From positions 868,001 through 932,000 of the forward strand of contig NZ_CP060723.1 in NCBI RefSeq assembly GCF_014395225.1: DNA of 64,000 nt, read 5' to 3'. The position numbers and the translations under genes are program-made. The stretch comes from Pedobacter roseus. Its GTDB lineage: Bacteria > Bacteroidota > Bacteroidia > Sphingobacteriales > Sphingobacteriaceae. Shown here piece by piece: positions 26,962 to 35,750 of this stretch. Positions within the stretch are counted from its first letter, which is position 1; the number at the start of each line of letters is the position of its first letter. Below the pieces are notes generated by a model. It was not told the DNA's origin, did not search any database, and saw only the letters and a program-made list of their open reading frames with translations.

Positions 26962-29900
26962 ATGTACTTAATTTTTGATACTGAAACCACGGGTTTGCCC
27001 CGCAATTACAATGCACCCATTACCGATACGGATAACTGGCCGCGTTGTATCCAAATTGCCTGGCAATTGCACGATGAGATGGGGAGATTGGTTGAACATC
27101 AGGATTATCTGGTTAAACCAGAGGGATTTAATATTCCTTACGATGCTGAACGGATTCACGGTATTTCTACTGAACTGGCTGCCGAGCAGGGAATTGGTTT
27201 TGATGAAATGCTGGCTAAGTTTAACGAAGTTTTAAACAAAGCCAAATTTATTGTAGGCCAGAATGTTGGCTTCGATGTAAACATTATGGGTTGCGAGTTT
27301 CACCGTTTTGGTGTAGCCAACCGCCTGGCCGAAATGCCTGTTTTAGATACCTGTACCGAAGTTACCGCGCAGCTTTTACAATTGCCTGGAGGTAGGGGTG
27401 GTAAATTTAAACTGCCAACCTTAACTGAATTACATTCTTATTTGTTTGGTGCGCCGTTTAACGAAGCCCACAATGCTACTGCCGATGTGGAAGCAACTAC
27501 ACGTTGTTTCCTGGAGCTGGTTAAAAGAGAGGTTTTTAAAAAAGAAGAATTACTTGTTGATGTTGAATATTTCCCGCGTTTCAGGGAAGTAAATCCTGGT
27601 ACTATTGAAGGGGTTGGTTTAAAACACATCAACTTAAAGGCCGCATCTGATGAGATCCGCAGGCGCCAGCAAAAAGCTGAAGGCAGCGGAATTTCTAAAC
27701 AAGCCCTTGCCGGCAATAAACAAGAACTTGCGGCAGCCACTTTTGTGCATCTGCATAACCACACCCAGTTTTCGGTATTGCAAAGTACCATTAGTATCCC
27801 TGATCTGGTAAAAGCGGCAGCAGCGCAGAAAATGCCAGCGGTAGCCATGACCGATCATGCCAATATGATGGGGGCCTTCCACTTTGTTAACAATGTTTTA
27901 AACCATAACAAAGCTGCCGAAGCTAAAAACGCTGCTGCAATTGAAGCTGGCGAGCGCCCTACGGAGGTGGTAATGACACCCATTGTTGGAGTAGAGTTTT
28001 TTGTTTGTAATAACCATTTAGACCGTACGGTAAAAGATAATGGTTACCAGATGGTATTGCTGGCAAAAAATAAAAAAGGTTACCATAACCTGGCTAAAAT
28101 GTCGTCTATAGCCTATACCAAAGGCTTTTACTACGTGCCGCGTATCGACAGGCAGGTAATTGAGCAGTATAAAGATGATATTATTGTGCTTTCCGGAAAT
28201 CTTTCGGGAGAGATTTCGAATAAAATATTAAACCTGGGCGAAAATCAGGCAGAAGAGGCTTTACTTTGGTGGAAAGCCCAGTTTGGTGATGATTTTTATG
28301 TAGAGGTAATGCGCCATAACCAGGAAGATGAAAATCGTGTAAACGAAACTTTAATTGCCCTGGCCAATAAACATGCGGTTAAACTGATAGCAACCAATAA
28401 CACCTATTACATTAATAAAAAAGATGCCAACGCGCATGATATTTTACTTTGTGTAAAAGACGGCGAAAAACAGGCTACGCCGATTGGCCGTGGTCGTGGT
28501 TACCGTTATGGCTTGCCAAACCAGGAATACTATTTCAAATCGGGCGATGAAATGAAGTCGCTTTTTGCCGACCTGCCCGAGGCGATCCTGAATATTCAGG
28601 AAATTCTTGATAAGATTGAAATTTACAAATTAGCCCGCGAGGTACTCTTACCGAAATTCGATATCCCTGAAGAATTTTTGGTTGCCGAAGATGAAGCCGA
28701 TGGTGGAAAACGCGGAGAGAATAAATTTTTACGTCACCTTACTTACGAGGGTGCCAAAAAACGTTATGGTACGTTAACCCCTGAGGTTACCGAACGTTTG
28801 GATTTTGAATTACAAACGATTGAGAAAACAGGTTATCCGGGTTATTTCCTGATTGTACAGGATTTTATAGCCGAAGCCCGCCGGAGAGACGTTTCTGTAG
28901 GTCCGGGGCGTGGTTCTGCTGCCGGTTCGGTGGTTGCCTACTGCCTGTGGATTACGAATATCGATCCGATTAAGTACGATCTCCTTTTTGAGCGTTTCTT
29001 AAATCCCGATCGTGTATCCATGCCCGATATCGATATCGATTTTGATGATGAGGGGCGTGGACGCGTAATGGAATACGTAATCAATAAATACGGTTCCAGC
29101 CAGGTGGCGCAGATTATTACCTACGGAACCATGGCGGCAAAATCTTCGATCAGGGATACTGCCCGTGTATTGGATTTGCCACTTTTCGAGGCCGATAAAA
29201 TTGCCAAGCTGATTCCGAATATGAAGCTGGCCAAAATCTTTACACTCGATGAAAAGAGCTTAAAAGATGCGCTGCGCCCGGATGAATATGAGCGCGTGGT
29301 AGAGTTGAAAAACCTCGGTGGCTTAAAAGATTTAAGTGCCGAAACCATACAACAGGCACAGATTTTAGAAGGATCGTTAAGGAACACGGGTATCCATGCC
29401 TGCGGGGTAATTATCACCCCAAGCGATATTACCAATTTCGTTCCTGTATCTGTGGCCAAAGATTCTGATTTATATGTTACCCAGTTTGATAACTCCGTTG
29501 TAGAAAGCGCCGGTTTATTAAAAATGGACTTCCTGGGGTTAAAAACCTTAACCCTGATTAAGGATACTGTAAAACTGGTAAAGAAACGACATGGCATCGA
29601 TCTTAATCCGGATAATTTTCCGATTGATGATGTGATGACTTATGAGCTTTTCCAGCGTGGCGAAACCATCGGGATTTTCCAGTATGAGAGTCCGGGGATG
29701 CAGAAGTACATGAAGGAGCTTAAGCCTACAGTTTTCGACGATTTAATTGCCATGAACGCCTTGTACCGCCCGGGACCGATGGAGTATATCCCAAGTTTCG
29801 TGCGCCGTAAAAATGGTGAGGAAGAAATCAAATACGATTTAGATGCCTGTGAAGAATACCTGAAAGAAACTTATGGTATTACCGTTTACCAGGAGCAGGT

Positions 29901-31395
29901 AATGCTTTTATCGCAGAAACTGGCCGGATTTACCAAAGGTGAGGCCGACGTACTGCGTAAAGCGATGGGTAAGAAACAGAAAGAAGTTCTGGATAAAATG
30001 AAACCTAAATTTGTAAAGCAGGCCGCAGAAAAAGGCCACGATGCTACAACTTTAGAAAAAATATGGAAAGATTGGGAAGCATTTGCATCCTACGCATTCA
30101 ACAAATCGCACTCTACCTGTTACGCCTGGATTGCTTATCAAACCGCATATTTAAAGGCGCATTACCCTGCCGAATATATGGCTGCGGTACTTTCCAATAA
30201 CATGAGTGATATTAAACAGGTGGCTTTCTTTATGGAAGAATGCCGCCAGATGAGTGTTACCGTATTAGGTCCGGATGTAAACGAATCGGATCTTAAATTC
30301 TCTGTTAATGCCAAAGGCGAAGTCCGTTTTGGGATGTCGGCTGTAAAAGGTGTGGGCGAAAAAGCGGTAGAAAGTATTATCGAAGAACGTACAGGTAATG
30401 GTCATTACGCCAGTGTTTACGATTTTGCAAAACGATCTAACACCCGTATTGTAAACAAAAAAGCTTATGAGAGTTTCGTGTACAGCGGTGCTTTTGATGC
30501 CTTTGGCGGACATAGGGCTCAGTATTTTTACATCGGCCCTAACGATAAGATGAATGGCATTGAGAAAATTATTAAATACGCCAACGATTTCCAGAATAAC
30601 GAAAGTACATCCCAGGCTTCCTTATTCGGTGGATCAAAAGCCGATCTGATTTTAGAGCCAAGTTTGCCTGTTTCGCCAGAGTGGGCTTTAATGGACAGGT
30701 TGAAGTATGAGAAAGATGCCATCGGGATTTTCCTTTCCGGTCACCCATTGGATAATTATAAACTCGAACTCGATAAATTCTGCACCCATGGGGTTAGGCA
30801 GCTCAGCATCATCAATAAGGTGCGCATGGGCGATAACAACGAAGAGGTACTGGCCGAATTCGAAAAACTCAAAAACCGTGAACTTTGCGTAGGTGGTTTG
30901 GTAGTAACCGCATCACAACGCATTACCAAAACCGGTAAACCTTTCGGAACTTTTGTTTTCGAAGATTATGAGGATGCCAGCGAAATGGCCTTGTTTGGTG
31001 AAGATTTCTTAAAATTCAAGTCGTTTTTAACCGAAGGATATTTCTTACAGATCAGGGGAAGGGTAGGCGAGCGTTTTGGAAAAGCCGGCGATTGGGAGTT
31101 TAAGATTACAGCCATCAACCTCATGTCCGAACTGCGTGATAAACTGGCGAAAAGTTTAACCATCCAGGTACCTATTGAGCGGGTTAACGACCAATTGATG
31201 AAAGAAATTGAAGCCATATTAGCAGACAATAAGGCAAACTCTGAACAACAGAACTGCCAACTTAACTTCGCCGTTTTTGATAGCGAAAAGCAGATTATGC
31301 TCGATTTACCTTCAAAAAATTTAAAAATAAACCCCAATAACAAGTTCTTAGAACAATTGATGGGAATGAATGTTGTAAATTATAAGCTAAACTAG
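26962..31395 (+). CDS. dnaE: DNA polymerase III alpha subunit with N-terminal DnaQ-like exonuclease
   Basis: Replicative polymerase. The 1477-residue product starts with a DnaQ-type 3'-5' exonuclease domain (residues 1-200): DTETTG (Asp6, Glu8), VGQNVGFDVNIMG and HNATADVEATTR carry the expected acidic residues and histidine. A linker (about 205-265) leads to the PHP domain (VHLHNHTQFSVLQ), then the polymerase core with GPGRGSAAGS and the catalytic PDIDIDFDDEGR, and a C-terminal OB-fold region (about 1290-1370). A normal DnaE is about 1150 residues, so the exonuclease accounts for the extra length. Start ATG 26962 gives MYLIFDTETTG; the open frame extends 16 codons upstream to a TTG. PolC has a different domain order and is excluded. 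Confidence 0.95.
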   Translation: MYLIFDTETTGLPRNYNAPITDTDNWPRCIQIAWQLHDEMGRLVEHQDYLVKPEGFNIPYDAERIHGISTELAAEQGIGFDEMLAKFNEVLNKAKFIVGQNVGFDVNIMGCEFHRFGVANRLAEMPVLDTCTEVTAQLLQLPGGRGGKFKLPTLTELHSYLFGAPFNEAHNATADVEATTRCFLELVKREVFKKEELLVDVEYFPRFREVNPGTIEGVGLKHINLKAASDEIRRRQQKAEGSGISKQALAGNKQELAAATFVHLHNHTQFSVLQSTISIPDLVKAAAAQKMPAVAMTDHANMMGAFHFVNNVLNHNKAAEAKNAAAIEAGERPTEVVMTPIVGVEFFVCNNHLDRTVKDNGYQMVLLAKNKKGYHNLAKMSSIAYTKGFYYVPRIDRQVIEQYKDDIIVLSGNLSGEISNKILNLGENQAEEALLWWKAQFGDDFYVEVMRHNQEDENRVNETLIALANKHAVKLIATNNTYYINKKDANAHDILLCVKDGEKQATPIGRGRGYRYGLPNQEYYFKSGDEMKSLFADLPEAILNIQEILDKIEIYKLAREVLLPKFDIPEEFLVAEDEADGGKRGENKFLRHLTYEGAKKRYGTLTPEVTERLDFELQTIEKTGYPGYFLIVQDFIAEARRRDVSVGPGRGSAAGSVVAYCLWITNIDPIKYDLLFERFLNPDRVSMPDIDIDFDDEGRGRVMEYVINKYGSSQVAQIITYGTMAAKSSIRDTARVLDLPLFEADKIAKLIPNMKLAKIFTLDEKSLKDALRPDEYERVVELKNLGGLKDLSAETIQQAQILEGSLRNTGIHACGVIITPSDITNFVPVSVAKDSDLYVTQFDNSVVESAGLLKMDFLGLKTLTLIKDTVKLVKKRHGIDLNPDNFPIDDVMTYELFQRGETIGIFQYESPGMQKYMKELKPTVFDDLIAMNALYRPGPMEYIPSFVRRKNGEEEIKYDLDACEEYLKETYGITVYQEQVMLLSQKLAGFTKGEADVLRKAMGKKQKEVLDKMKPKFVKQAAEKGHDATTLEKIWKDWEAFASYAFNKSHSTCYAWIAYQTAYLKAHYPAEYMAAVLSNNMSDIKQVAFFMEECRQMSVTVLGPDVNESDLKFSVNAKGEVRFGMSAVKGVGEKAVESIIEERTGNGHYASVYDFAKRSNTRIVNKKAYESFVYSGAFDAFGGHRAQYFYIGPNDKMNGIEKIIKYANDFQNNESTSQASLFGGSKADLILEPSLPVSPEWALMDRLKYEKDAIGIFLSGHPLDNYKLELDKFCTHGVRQLSIINKVRMGDNNEEVLAEFEKLKNRELCVGGLVVTASQRITKTGKPFGTFVFEDYEDASEMALFGEDFLKFKSFLTEGYFLQIRGRVGERFGKAGDWEFKITAINLMSELRDKLAKSLTIQVPIERVNDQLMKEIEAILADNKANSEQQNCQLNFAVFDSEKQIMLDLPSKNLKINPNNKFLEQLMGMNVVNYKLN

Positions 31396-31475
31396 CGTTT
31401 GGTGTTTGGCGCTTAGCGTTTTGGGTTTATCAAACGCTTATTGCTGTCCGCTTGGCGTTCACCGCTTTACCAAAA
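31394..31475. repeat. GCGTTTGG/GGCGCTTAGCG-type repeat
   Basis: ctagcgtttggtgtttggcg, cttagcgttttgggtttatc and aaacgcttattgctg follow one another after the dnaE stop codon. Similar strings occur at 11781-11850 and 51672-51716. A weak hairpin can form; no terminator T run seen. Confidence 0.45.
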
Positions 31476-31502
31476 TAATGTCAAATTGACATTACAGATG
31501 GG

Positions 31503-31531
31503 TTGGCATTACAATTGAATACATATATTTG
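31503..31531 (+). promoter_or_regulatory. Bacteroidetes-type promoter of trxA
   Basis: TTG at 31503-31505 (-33 box), 18 bases, and TATATTTG at 31524-31531 (-7 box). This is the best match to the group consensus in the window and lies 18 bases before the chosen ATG 31550. Confidence 0.7.
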
Positions 31532-31549
31532 AACATAAAAAAAATAATT

Positions 31550-31870
31550 ATGGCATTAGAAATCACAGATGCAAACTTCGAGGAGCTTGTATTAAAATCA
31601 GATAAACCCGTATTAGTAGATTTTTGGGCAGAATGGTGTGGCCCTTGTCGCATGGTTGGTCCAGTTGTAGAAGAAATCGCTAAAGAATATGATGGTAAAG
31701 CGGTAGTTGGAAAAGTAAACGTTGATAACAACCCTCAAATTTCGATGCAGTTTGGTATCCGTAACATCCCTGCTTTATTATACTTTAAAGATGGACAAGT
31801 AGTTGACAAACAAGTTGGTGCTGTTCCAAAATCAGTATTAGCAGAAAAATTAAACAAGCAATTGGCTTAG
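31550..31870 (+). CDS. trxA: Thioredoxin
   Basis: Cytoplasmic disulfide reductase. The 106-residue protein has the active site WAEWCGPCR (Cys30, Cys33), the cis-proline in RNIPALLYF and the closing [12 protein letters not shown]. The open frame extends 7 codons upstream (to 31529), but that overlaps the -7 promoter box, so ATG 31550 is preferred. It is flanked by its own promoter and terminator. Thioredoxin reductase is not in the window. Confidence 0.96.
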   Translation: MALEITDANFEELVLKSDKPVLVDFWAEWCGPCRMVGPVVEEIAKEYDGKAVVGKVNVDNNPQISMQFGIRNIPALLYFKDGQVVDKQVGAVPKSVLAEKLNKQLA

Positions 31871-31920
31871 TTTAAGCTTCAAGCAAAAATATCAAAGCCT
31901 AAAGGCTTGTAACATATTTA

Positions 31921-31955
31921 AAACCCAGGTTCAATTAAAGGATTTGGGTTTTTTA
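31921..31955 (+). terminator. trxA terminator
   Basis: AAACCCA pairs with TGGGTTT around an AT-rich loop of about 18 bases, followed by TTTTATTG. Shorter stem than most here. Confidence 0.6.
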
Positions 31956-31997
31956 TTGCAAACATAATTTTGTTTCTTTAATAAAAAACTAACAATC

Positions 31998-33215
31998 ATG
32001 TCTATTAACTTATTTAGCAATAAAACTCTAGGGATTTTAGTGGCAGGCCTGGCCCTGAACTGTGCTAATATTGCCTGTGTATCGGCCCAAAACCCTGTTG
32101 AGACCAACGAACCTTCAGCTGATTATAAACCTGCCTTTGCTGGGCAAACCAGAATCGCAGGCATAAAAACCAAAACCCTTCTGAATATTACAGTTATCAA
32201 CGAAAAGTTGGAAAACCCATGGGCAATTTCAGTACTTCCTAACGGAGGTTTCCTGATTACACAAAAACAGGGCACCATGGTGATCCTTACACCAGATGGA
32301 AAACTGAGTAAAAAAATTACTGGTTTACCAAAGGTTGATCCTTCTGGTCAGGGTGGTTTACTGGATGTAACTTTAGATCCTAACTTTGCCAAAAACAGGA
32401 TGATTTACTGGGCTTATTCAGAACCTCAGGATAAAGGCATTTTATTGGCCATTGCAAAAGGTAAATTGGCTGCTAACGAAACTTCGATAGAAAACCAGAC
32501 TATTATTTATAGGGCTACACCTGCTTATACGGGCAAACTTCAATATGGATCGCGCATTGTATTTGATAAAAACGGTAATTTATTTGTGAGTACAGGTGAG
32601 CGCTCTGGTAACGACATTAGGATACAGGCACAATATTTAAATTCTTCCCTTGGTAAAATTCTACACCTTACTACTGATGGAAACGCAGTTGCCAATGGCC
32701 CCTTTGCAGGTAAAACCGATGCCCGACCTGAAATTTATGCTTATGGATTACGTAACCCGGATGGTTTGGCCATTAACCCTTCAACAGGTGATTTGTGGGA
32801 AGCTGAATTTGGCCCTAAAGGTGGCGATGAAGTAAACATTATTAAACCAGGTAAAAATTATGGCTGGCCAATTATTACCTATGGGACAGAATACAGCGGT
32901 AAAAAAGTTGGCGATGGCATTCAACAAAAAGAAGGAATGGAACAGCCGGTTTATTACTGGAATCCAAGTATCTCGCCTGGTTGTATTGCTTTTTACAATA
33001 GCAACAGCATAGCCGAATGGAAAGGCAATTTATTTGTAGGCGGTTTGGGTGGTTCGCACATTATCCGTTTGGTTATTAAAGATGATAAAATTGTTGGCGA
33101 AGAGCGCTTGCTGGAAGGTAAAGGCGAACGTTTCCGTGATATGGCAGAAGGTAAAGACGGAGCGCTTTATTCGGTAACCGATAACGGACATTTGTATAGG
33201 ATTGCGAAGAAATAA
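31998..33215 (+). CDS. PQQ-dependent glucose/sorbosone dehydrogenase-type protein
   Basis: Exported six-bladed beta-propeller oxidoreductase (Asd/GdhB-like family), likely oxidising an aldose in the periplasm. Signal peptide at residues 1-30 (ending SAQ). Features: NPWAISVLPNGGFLITQKQGTM (about 73-95), GQGGLLDVTLDPNFAKN (about 115-131), STGERSGNDIRIQAQ, YGLRNPDGLAINPSTGDLWEAEFGPKGGDEVN (the ARNPxG and GPxGGDE motifs), GKNYGWP and PSISPGCIAFYNS with the conserved IAPSG-like loop. The propeller family is clear; PQQ binding and substrate are inferred. Followed by a compact palindromic terminator. Confidence 0.88.
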   Translation: MSINLFSNKTLGILVAGLALNCANIACVSAQNPVETNEPSADYKPAFAGQTRIAGIKTKTLLNITVINEKLENPWAISVLPNGGFLITQKQGTMVILTPDGKLSKKITGLPKVDPSGQGGLLDVTLDPNFAKNRMIYWAYSEPQDKGILLAIAKGKLAANETSIENQTIIYRATPAYTGKLQYGSRIVFDKNGNLFVSTGERSGNDIRIQAQYLNSSLGKILHLTTDGNAVANGPFAGKTDARPEIYAYGLRNPDGLAINPSTGDLWEAEFGPKGGDEVNIIKPGKNYGWPIITYGTEYSGKKVGDGIQQKEGMEQPVYYWNPSISPGCIAFYNSNSIAEWKGNLFVGGLGGSHIIRLVIKDDKIVGEERLLEGKGERFRDMAEGKDGALYSVTDNGHLYRIAKK

Positions 33216-33235
33216 TTAAATCCAAAAAGATAATC

Positions 33236-33271
33236 AGACCTCGCAGGTTTTCGAAACCTGCGAGGTCTTTT
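33236..33271 (+). terminator. GACCTCGCAGG palindromic terminator repeat
   Basis: AGACCTCGCAGGTTT and AAACCTGCGAGGTCT flank a TCG centre: a nearly perfect 36-base palindrome followed by TTTTAAAA, 20 bases after the sugar dehydrogenase stop codon. The same sequence recurs at 33442. Confidence 0.9.
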
Positions 33272-33441
33272 AAAATATTAATCCTGAATTCTTTAATGAG
33301 TTTGGGATTTTTTTGGAAATGAGTGGTTCTGTTTTTCATAGGGATTTTCAGTCCCGCTCTTTGCTAAATCCAGATGAAAAATCTGGATACCGCTTCCGAT
33401 CGGGTTTATTTATAACGGGTAGTAGAATAATCGGGTTATCC

Positions 33442-33479
33442 AGACCTCGCAGGTTTTCGAAACCTGCGAGGTCTTTTTT
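33442..33479 (+). terminator. GACCTCGCAGG palindromic terminator repeat, second copy
   Basis: Same palindrome as at 33236 followed by CTTTTTTA, about 170 bases further on, with no gene between. A duplicated extragenic element that can act as a terminator. Confidence 0.7.
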
Positions 33480-33718
33480 ATTATTCTAAAGCGGTAGGTT
33501 TTGCGTTAGGGATTGTAAGGGTTTGGTGCCGATTTTTCATCGGTACCGGAGCGCAGCGCAGCCCTGCAAAGCCCGCCCCTTGCGTAGCTTGGGGAACGCC
33601 CAAAACAATTAACCGTTTGGAATTTACAGTTTGCAATAGCTCTGCGCCCGAATTTGAAACTTCGGAAGTGTTGGCTAATTTTTCATTTTTTTAATAAATC
33701 TTTTATTAGCTTTACGAT
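33480..33718. other. Non-coding repeat-rich DNA before the DUF58 gene
   Basis: With 33272-33441 this makes up the 500-base gap between 33215 and 33719. It holds a palindrome ggtgccgatttttcatcggtacc near 33520-33545 and aaagcccgccccttgcgtagcttggggaacgccc near 33569-33602. 33391-33420 has the CCGCTTCC...GGGTTTA string found in other gaps. No gene. Confidence 0.45.
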
Positions 33719-34636
33719 ATGCAGGCTGCAAACTATGAGAACGAAACAAGCTATGGTAATTTAGAATTGCTTGCCCGGCAGGTAGTAGAAGGTTTTATTA
33801 CGGGTTTGCATAAAAGTCCGTTTCATGGCTTTTCAGTAGAGTTTGCTGAGCACCGCCAATACAATAACGGCGATAACGTTAAAAATATCGACTGGAAATT
33901 ATATGCCAAAACGGATAAGCTTTACAGCAAACGTTTCGAAGAAGAAACCAACCTGCGTTGCCAGTTTGTAATCGATGTTTCCTCGTCAATGTATTTCCCG
34001 GAGCCGAAAAATAATAAACTGATTTTCTCGATACAGGCTACCGCATCTTTAATGTACCTGTTAAAGAAACAACGTGATGCTTTTGGATTAAGCTTATTTA
34101 CCGATGAGATATTATTAAATTCTCCTGCAAAATCGACTACGGTACATCAGAAATATTTATTTACCCAGTTGGAAGAACTGTTGCAGAAACCAAAAGTAAA
34201 TGCACAAACGAATTTAAGCGAGGCGCTGCACCAGGTGGCAGAACTGATTCATAAACGCTCTTTGGTCATTATCTTCAGCGATCTCTTCAATACGCAGACC
34301 AGTGCTGATAAAACCGATCAGTTTTTTGATGCTTTACAGCACTTAAAATTTAACAAACACGAAGTGGTGGTTTTTAATGTGGCTGACCATTCGAAAGAGG
34401 TAGATTTTAATTTTGAAAACCGTCCGTACCAGTTTATCGATATGGAAACCGGCGATATGATAAAGGTGCATACCAACCAGGTAAAGGAAAATTATACTGC
34501 AGCTGTTTCCGGTTACCGCCAGCAAATTGCCTTAAAATGTGCCCAATATAAAATTGATCTGATTGATGCCGATATGAATGAAGGATTTTATCCTGTTCTA
34601 CAGTCATATTTAATTAAAAGGCAAAAATTAGGCTAA
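33719..34636 (+). CDS. DUF58 domain protein (VWA-like)
   Basis: Function unknown; relatives are often encoded with MoxR ATPases, but none is adjacent here. The 305-residue protein contains the DUF58 signature SVEFAEHRQYNNGDNVKNIDWKLYAKTDKLYSKRFEEE (about 40-78) and a VWA-like fold with FVIDVSSSMYF (Asp-x-Ser-x-Ser MIDAS residues, about 84-94), SLVIIFSDLFN and a C-terminal domain. No membrane segment. The next gene begins 76 bases downstream on the same strand. Confidence 0.9.
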   Translation: MQAANYENETSYGNLELLARQVVEGFITGLHKSPFHGFSVEFAEHRQYNNGDNVKNIDWKLYAKTDKLYSKRFEEETNLRCQFVIDVSSSMYFPEPKNNKLIFSIQATASLMYLLKKQRDAFGLSLFTDEILLNSPAKSTTVHQKYLFTQLEELLQKPKVNAQTNLSEALHQVAELIHKRSLVIIFSDLFNTQTSADKTDQFFDALQHLKFNKHEVVVFNVADHSKEVDFNFENRPYQFIDMETGDMIKVHTNQVKENYTAAVSGYRQQIALKCAQYKIDLIDADMNEGFYPVLQSYLIKRQKLG

Positions 34637-34711
34637 GCTTTTGCTTCAAAGCAAAAACAACAGTAAGGGTAGACTGTTAATTAATAAACGATTTAATTTA
34701 AACTCGATAAT

Positions 34712-35173
34712 ATGTTAGAAAAAGGCGCTACAGCACCAGATTTCGAATTGAATGCTACTCCCGATCAAAAAATAAAACTTAAAGATTTTAAAGGTAAAAA
34801 TGTTATCCTGGCTTTTTATCCGGCAGACTGGAGTCCGGTTTGCAGCGACCAGATGGCCCTTTATAACGAGATGCTCAAATATTTCAGCAAATACGATGCG
34901 CAGATTTTGGGGGTTTCGGTTGATAGCGTTTGGTGCCACCTCGCTTTCGAAGAAAACAGAAAACTGCATTTTCCGCTACTGGCTGATTTTGAACCAAAAG
35001 GAGCAGTTTCTAAAGCTTATGGTGTGTACGATGAAGAAGTTGGAGAGAGCAAAAGAGCACTTTTCGTAATTGATAAAGAAGGAAAAATTGCCTGGAGTTA
35101 TTTATCACCTGTAGCCGTTAACCCTGGTGCCGATGGTATTTTGGATGCATTGGAAGAATTAAGTAAGAAATAA
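34712..35173 (+). CDS. Peroxiredoxin (AhpE/AhpC-TSA type)
   Basis: Thiol peroxidase reducing hydrogen peroxide or organic peroxides in the cytoplasm. The 153-residue protein has the start GATAPDFELNATPDQKIKL, then FYPADWSPVCSDQ, with the peroxidatic Cys44 and the usual preceding Pro; a second cysteine occurs in VWCHLAFEENR (about residue 73). It ends LVIDKEGKIAWSYL. The length fits an AhpE-like 1-Cys or atypical type. The downstream DsbA-like gene starts 3 bases after the stop codon, indicating one transcript and possibly a joint redox role. Confidence 0.9.
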   Translation: MLEKGATAPDFELNATPDQKIKLKDFKGKNVILAFYPADWSPVCSDQMALYNEMLKYFSKYDAQILGVSVDSVWCHLAFEENRKLHFPLLADFEPKGAVSKAYGVYDEEVGESKRALFVIDKEGKIAWSYLSPVAVNPGADGILDALEELSKK

Positions 35174-35176
35174 GCG

Positions 35177-35695
35177 ATGAGCACATTAAAACCCGAAATA
35201 AACAGTCAGGATCATATTCAAGGTGATGATTCGGCAAGTATTACCATTGTGGAGTTTGGCGATTACCAGTGTCCATACTGTGGAGATGCTTATCCCATCA
35301 TGAAAGAAATTGAAGAAACTTTTGGTCATCAGATCAGATTTGTTTTCCGTCATTTCCCTTTGGCCAATGCACACGAATATGCTTTTCCGGCAGCCATTGC
35401 CGCCGAAGCTGCTGCATTACAGGGTAAGTTTTGGGAAATGCATGATGCACTCTATGATAACCAGTACCGCTTAAATGCTGAACTATTTGATGAATTGGCC
35501 GAAACCATTGGCTTGGATTTAGAGCAGTTTCAGAAAGACAGTGCTTCAGAAGAGATCAAAACCATCATAGAAGATAATTTTGACAGTGGTATGCGCAGTG
35601 GTGTAAATGGAACCCCATCATTTTATGTAAACGGAACCAAATTTGACGGCGGAGCAGCCGATTTATACCAAATGCTAAAGGAAAGTACTGAATAG
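35177..35695 (+). CDS. DsbA-type thioredoxin-fold oxidoreductase (cytoplasmic)
   Basis: The 172-residue product has a CPYC site (Cys32, Cys35) in VEFGDYQCPYCGDAYP, the helical insertion (AIAAEAAALQGKFWEMHDALYDNQ), and the cis-proline loop GVNGTPSFYVNG. No signal peptide is present although relatives such as DsbA, BdbD and ScsC are periplasmic, so it is predicted cytoplasmic. It follows the peroxiredoxin gene by 3 bases. It may reduce or isomerise a thiol involved in peroxide defence; this is inference from the operon. Confidence 0.88.
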   Translation: MSTLKPEINSQDHIQGDDSASITIVEFGDYQCPYCGDAYPIMKEIEETFGHQIRFVFRHFPLANAHEYAFPAAIAAEAAALQGKFWEMHDALYDNQYRLNAELFDELAETIGLDLEQFQKDSASEEIKTIIEDNFDSGMRSGVNGTPSFYVNGTKFDGGAADLYQMLKESTE

Positions 35696-35698
35696 TTA

Positions 35699-35730
35699 AA
35701 GAAGTCAAGTTTTTAAAACTTGAGTTCTTT
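35699..35730. terminator. Hairpin between converging genes dsbA-like and chitinase
   Basis: TCAAGTTTT pairs with AAAACTTGA; flanking AAGAA/TTCTT extends the stem. T-rich on the plus side, A-rich on the other, so it may work for both. Confidence 0.65.
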
Positions 35731-35750
35731 AGTTGTAAAAACTCAACCTC

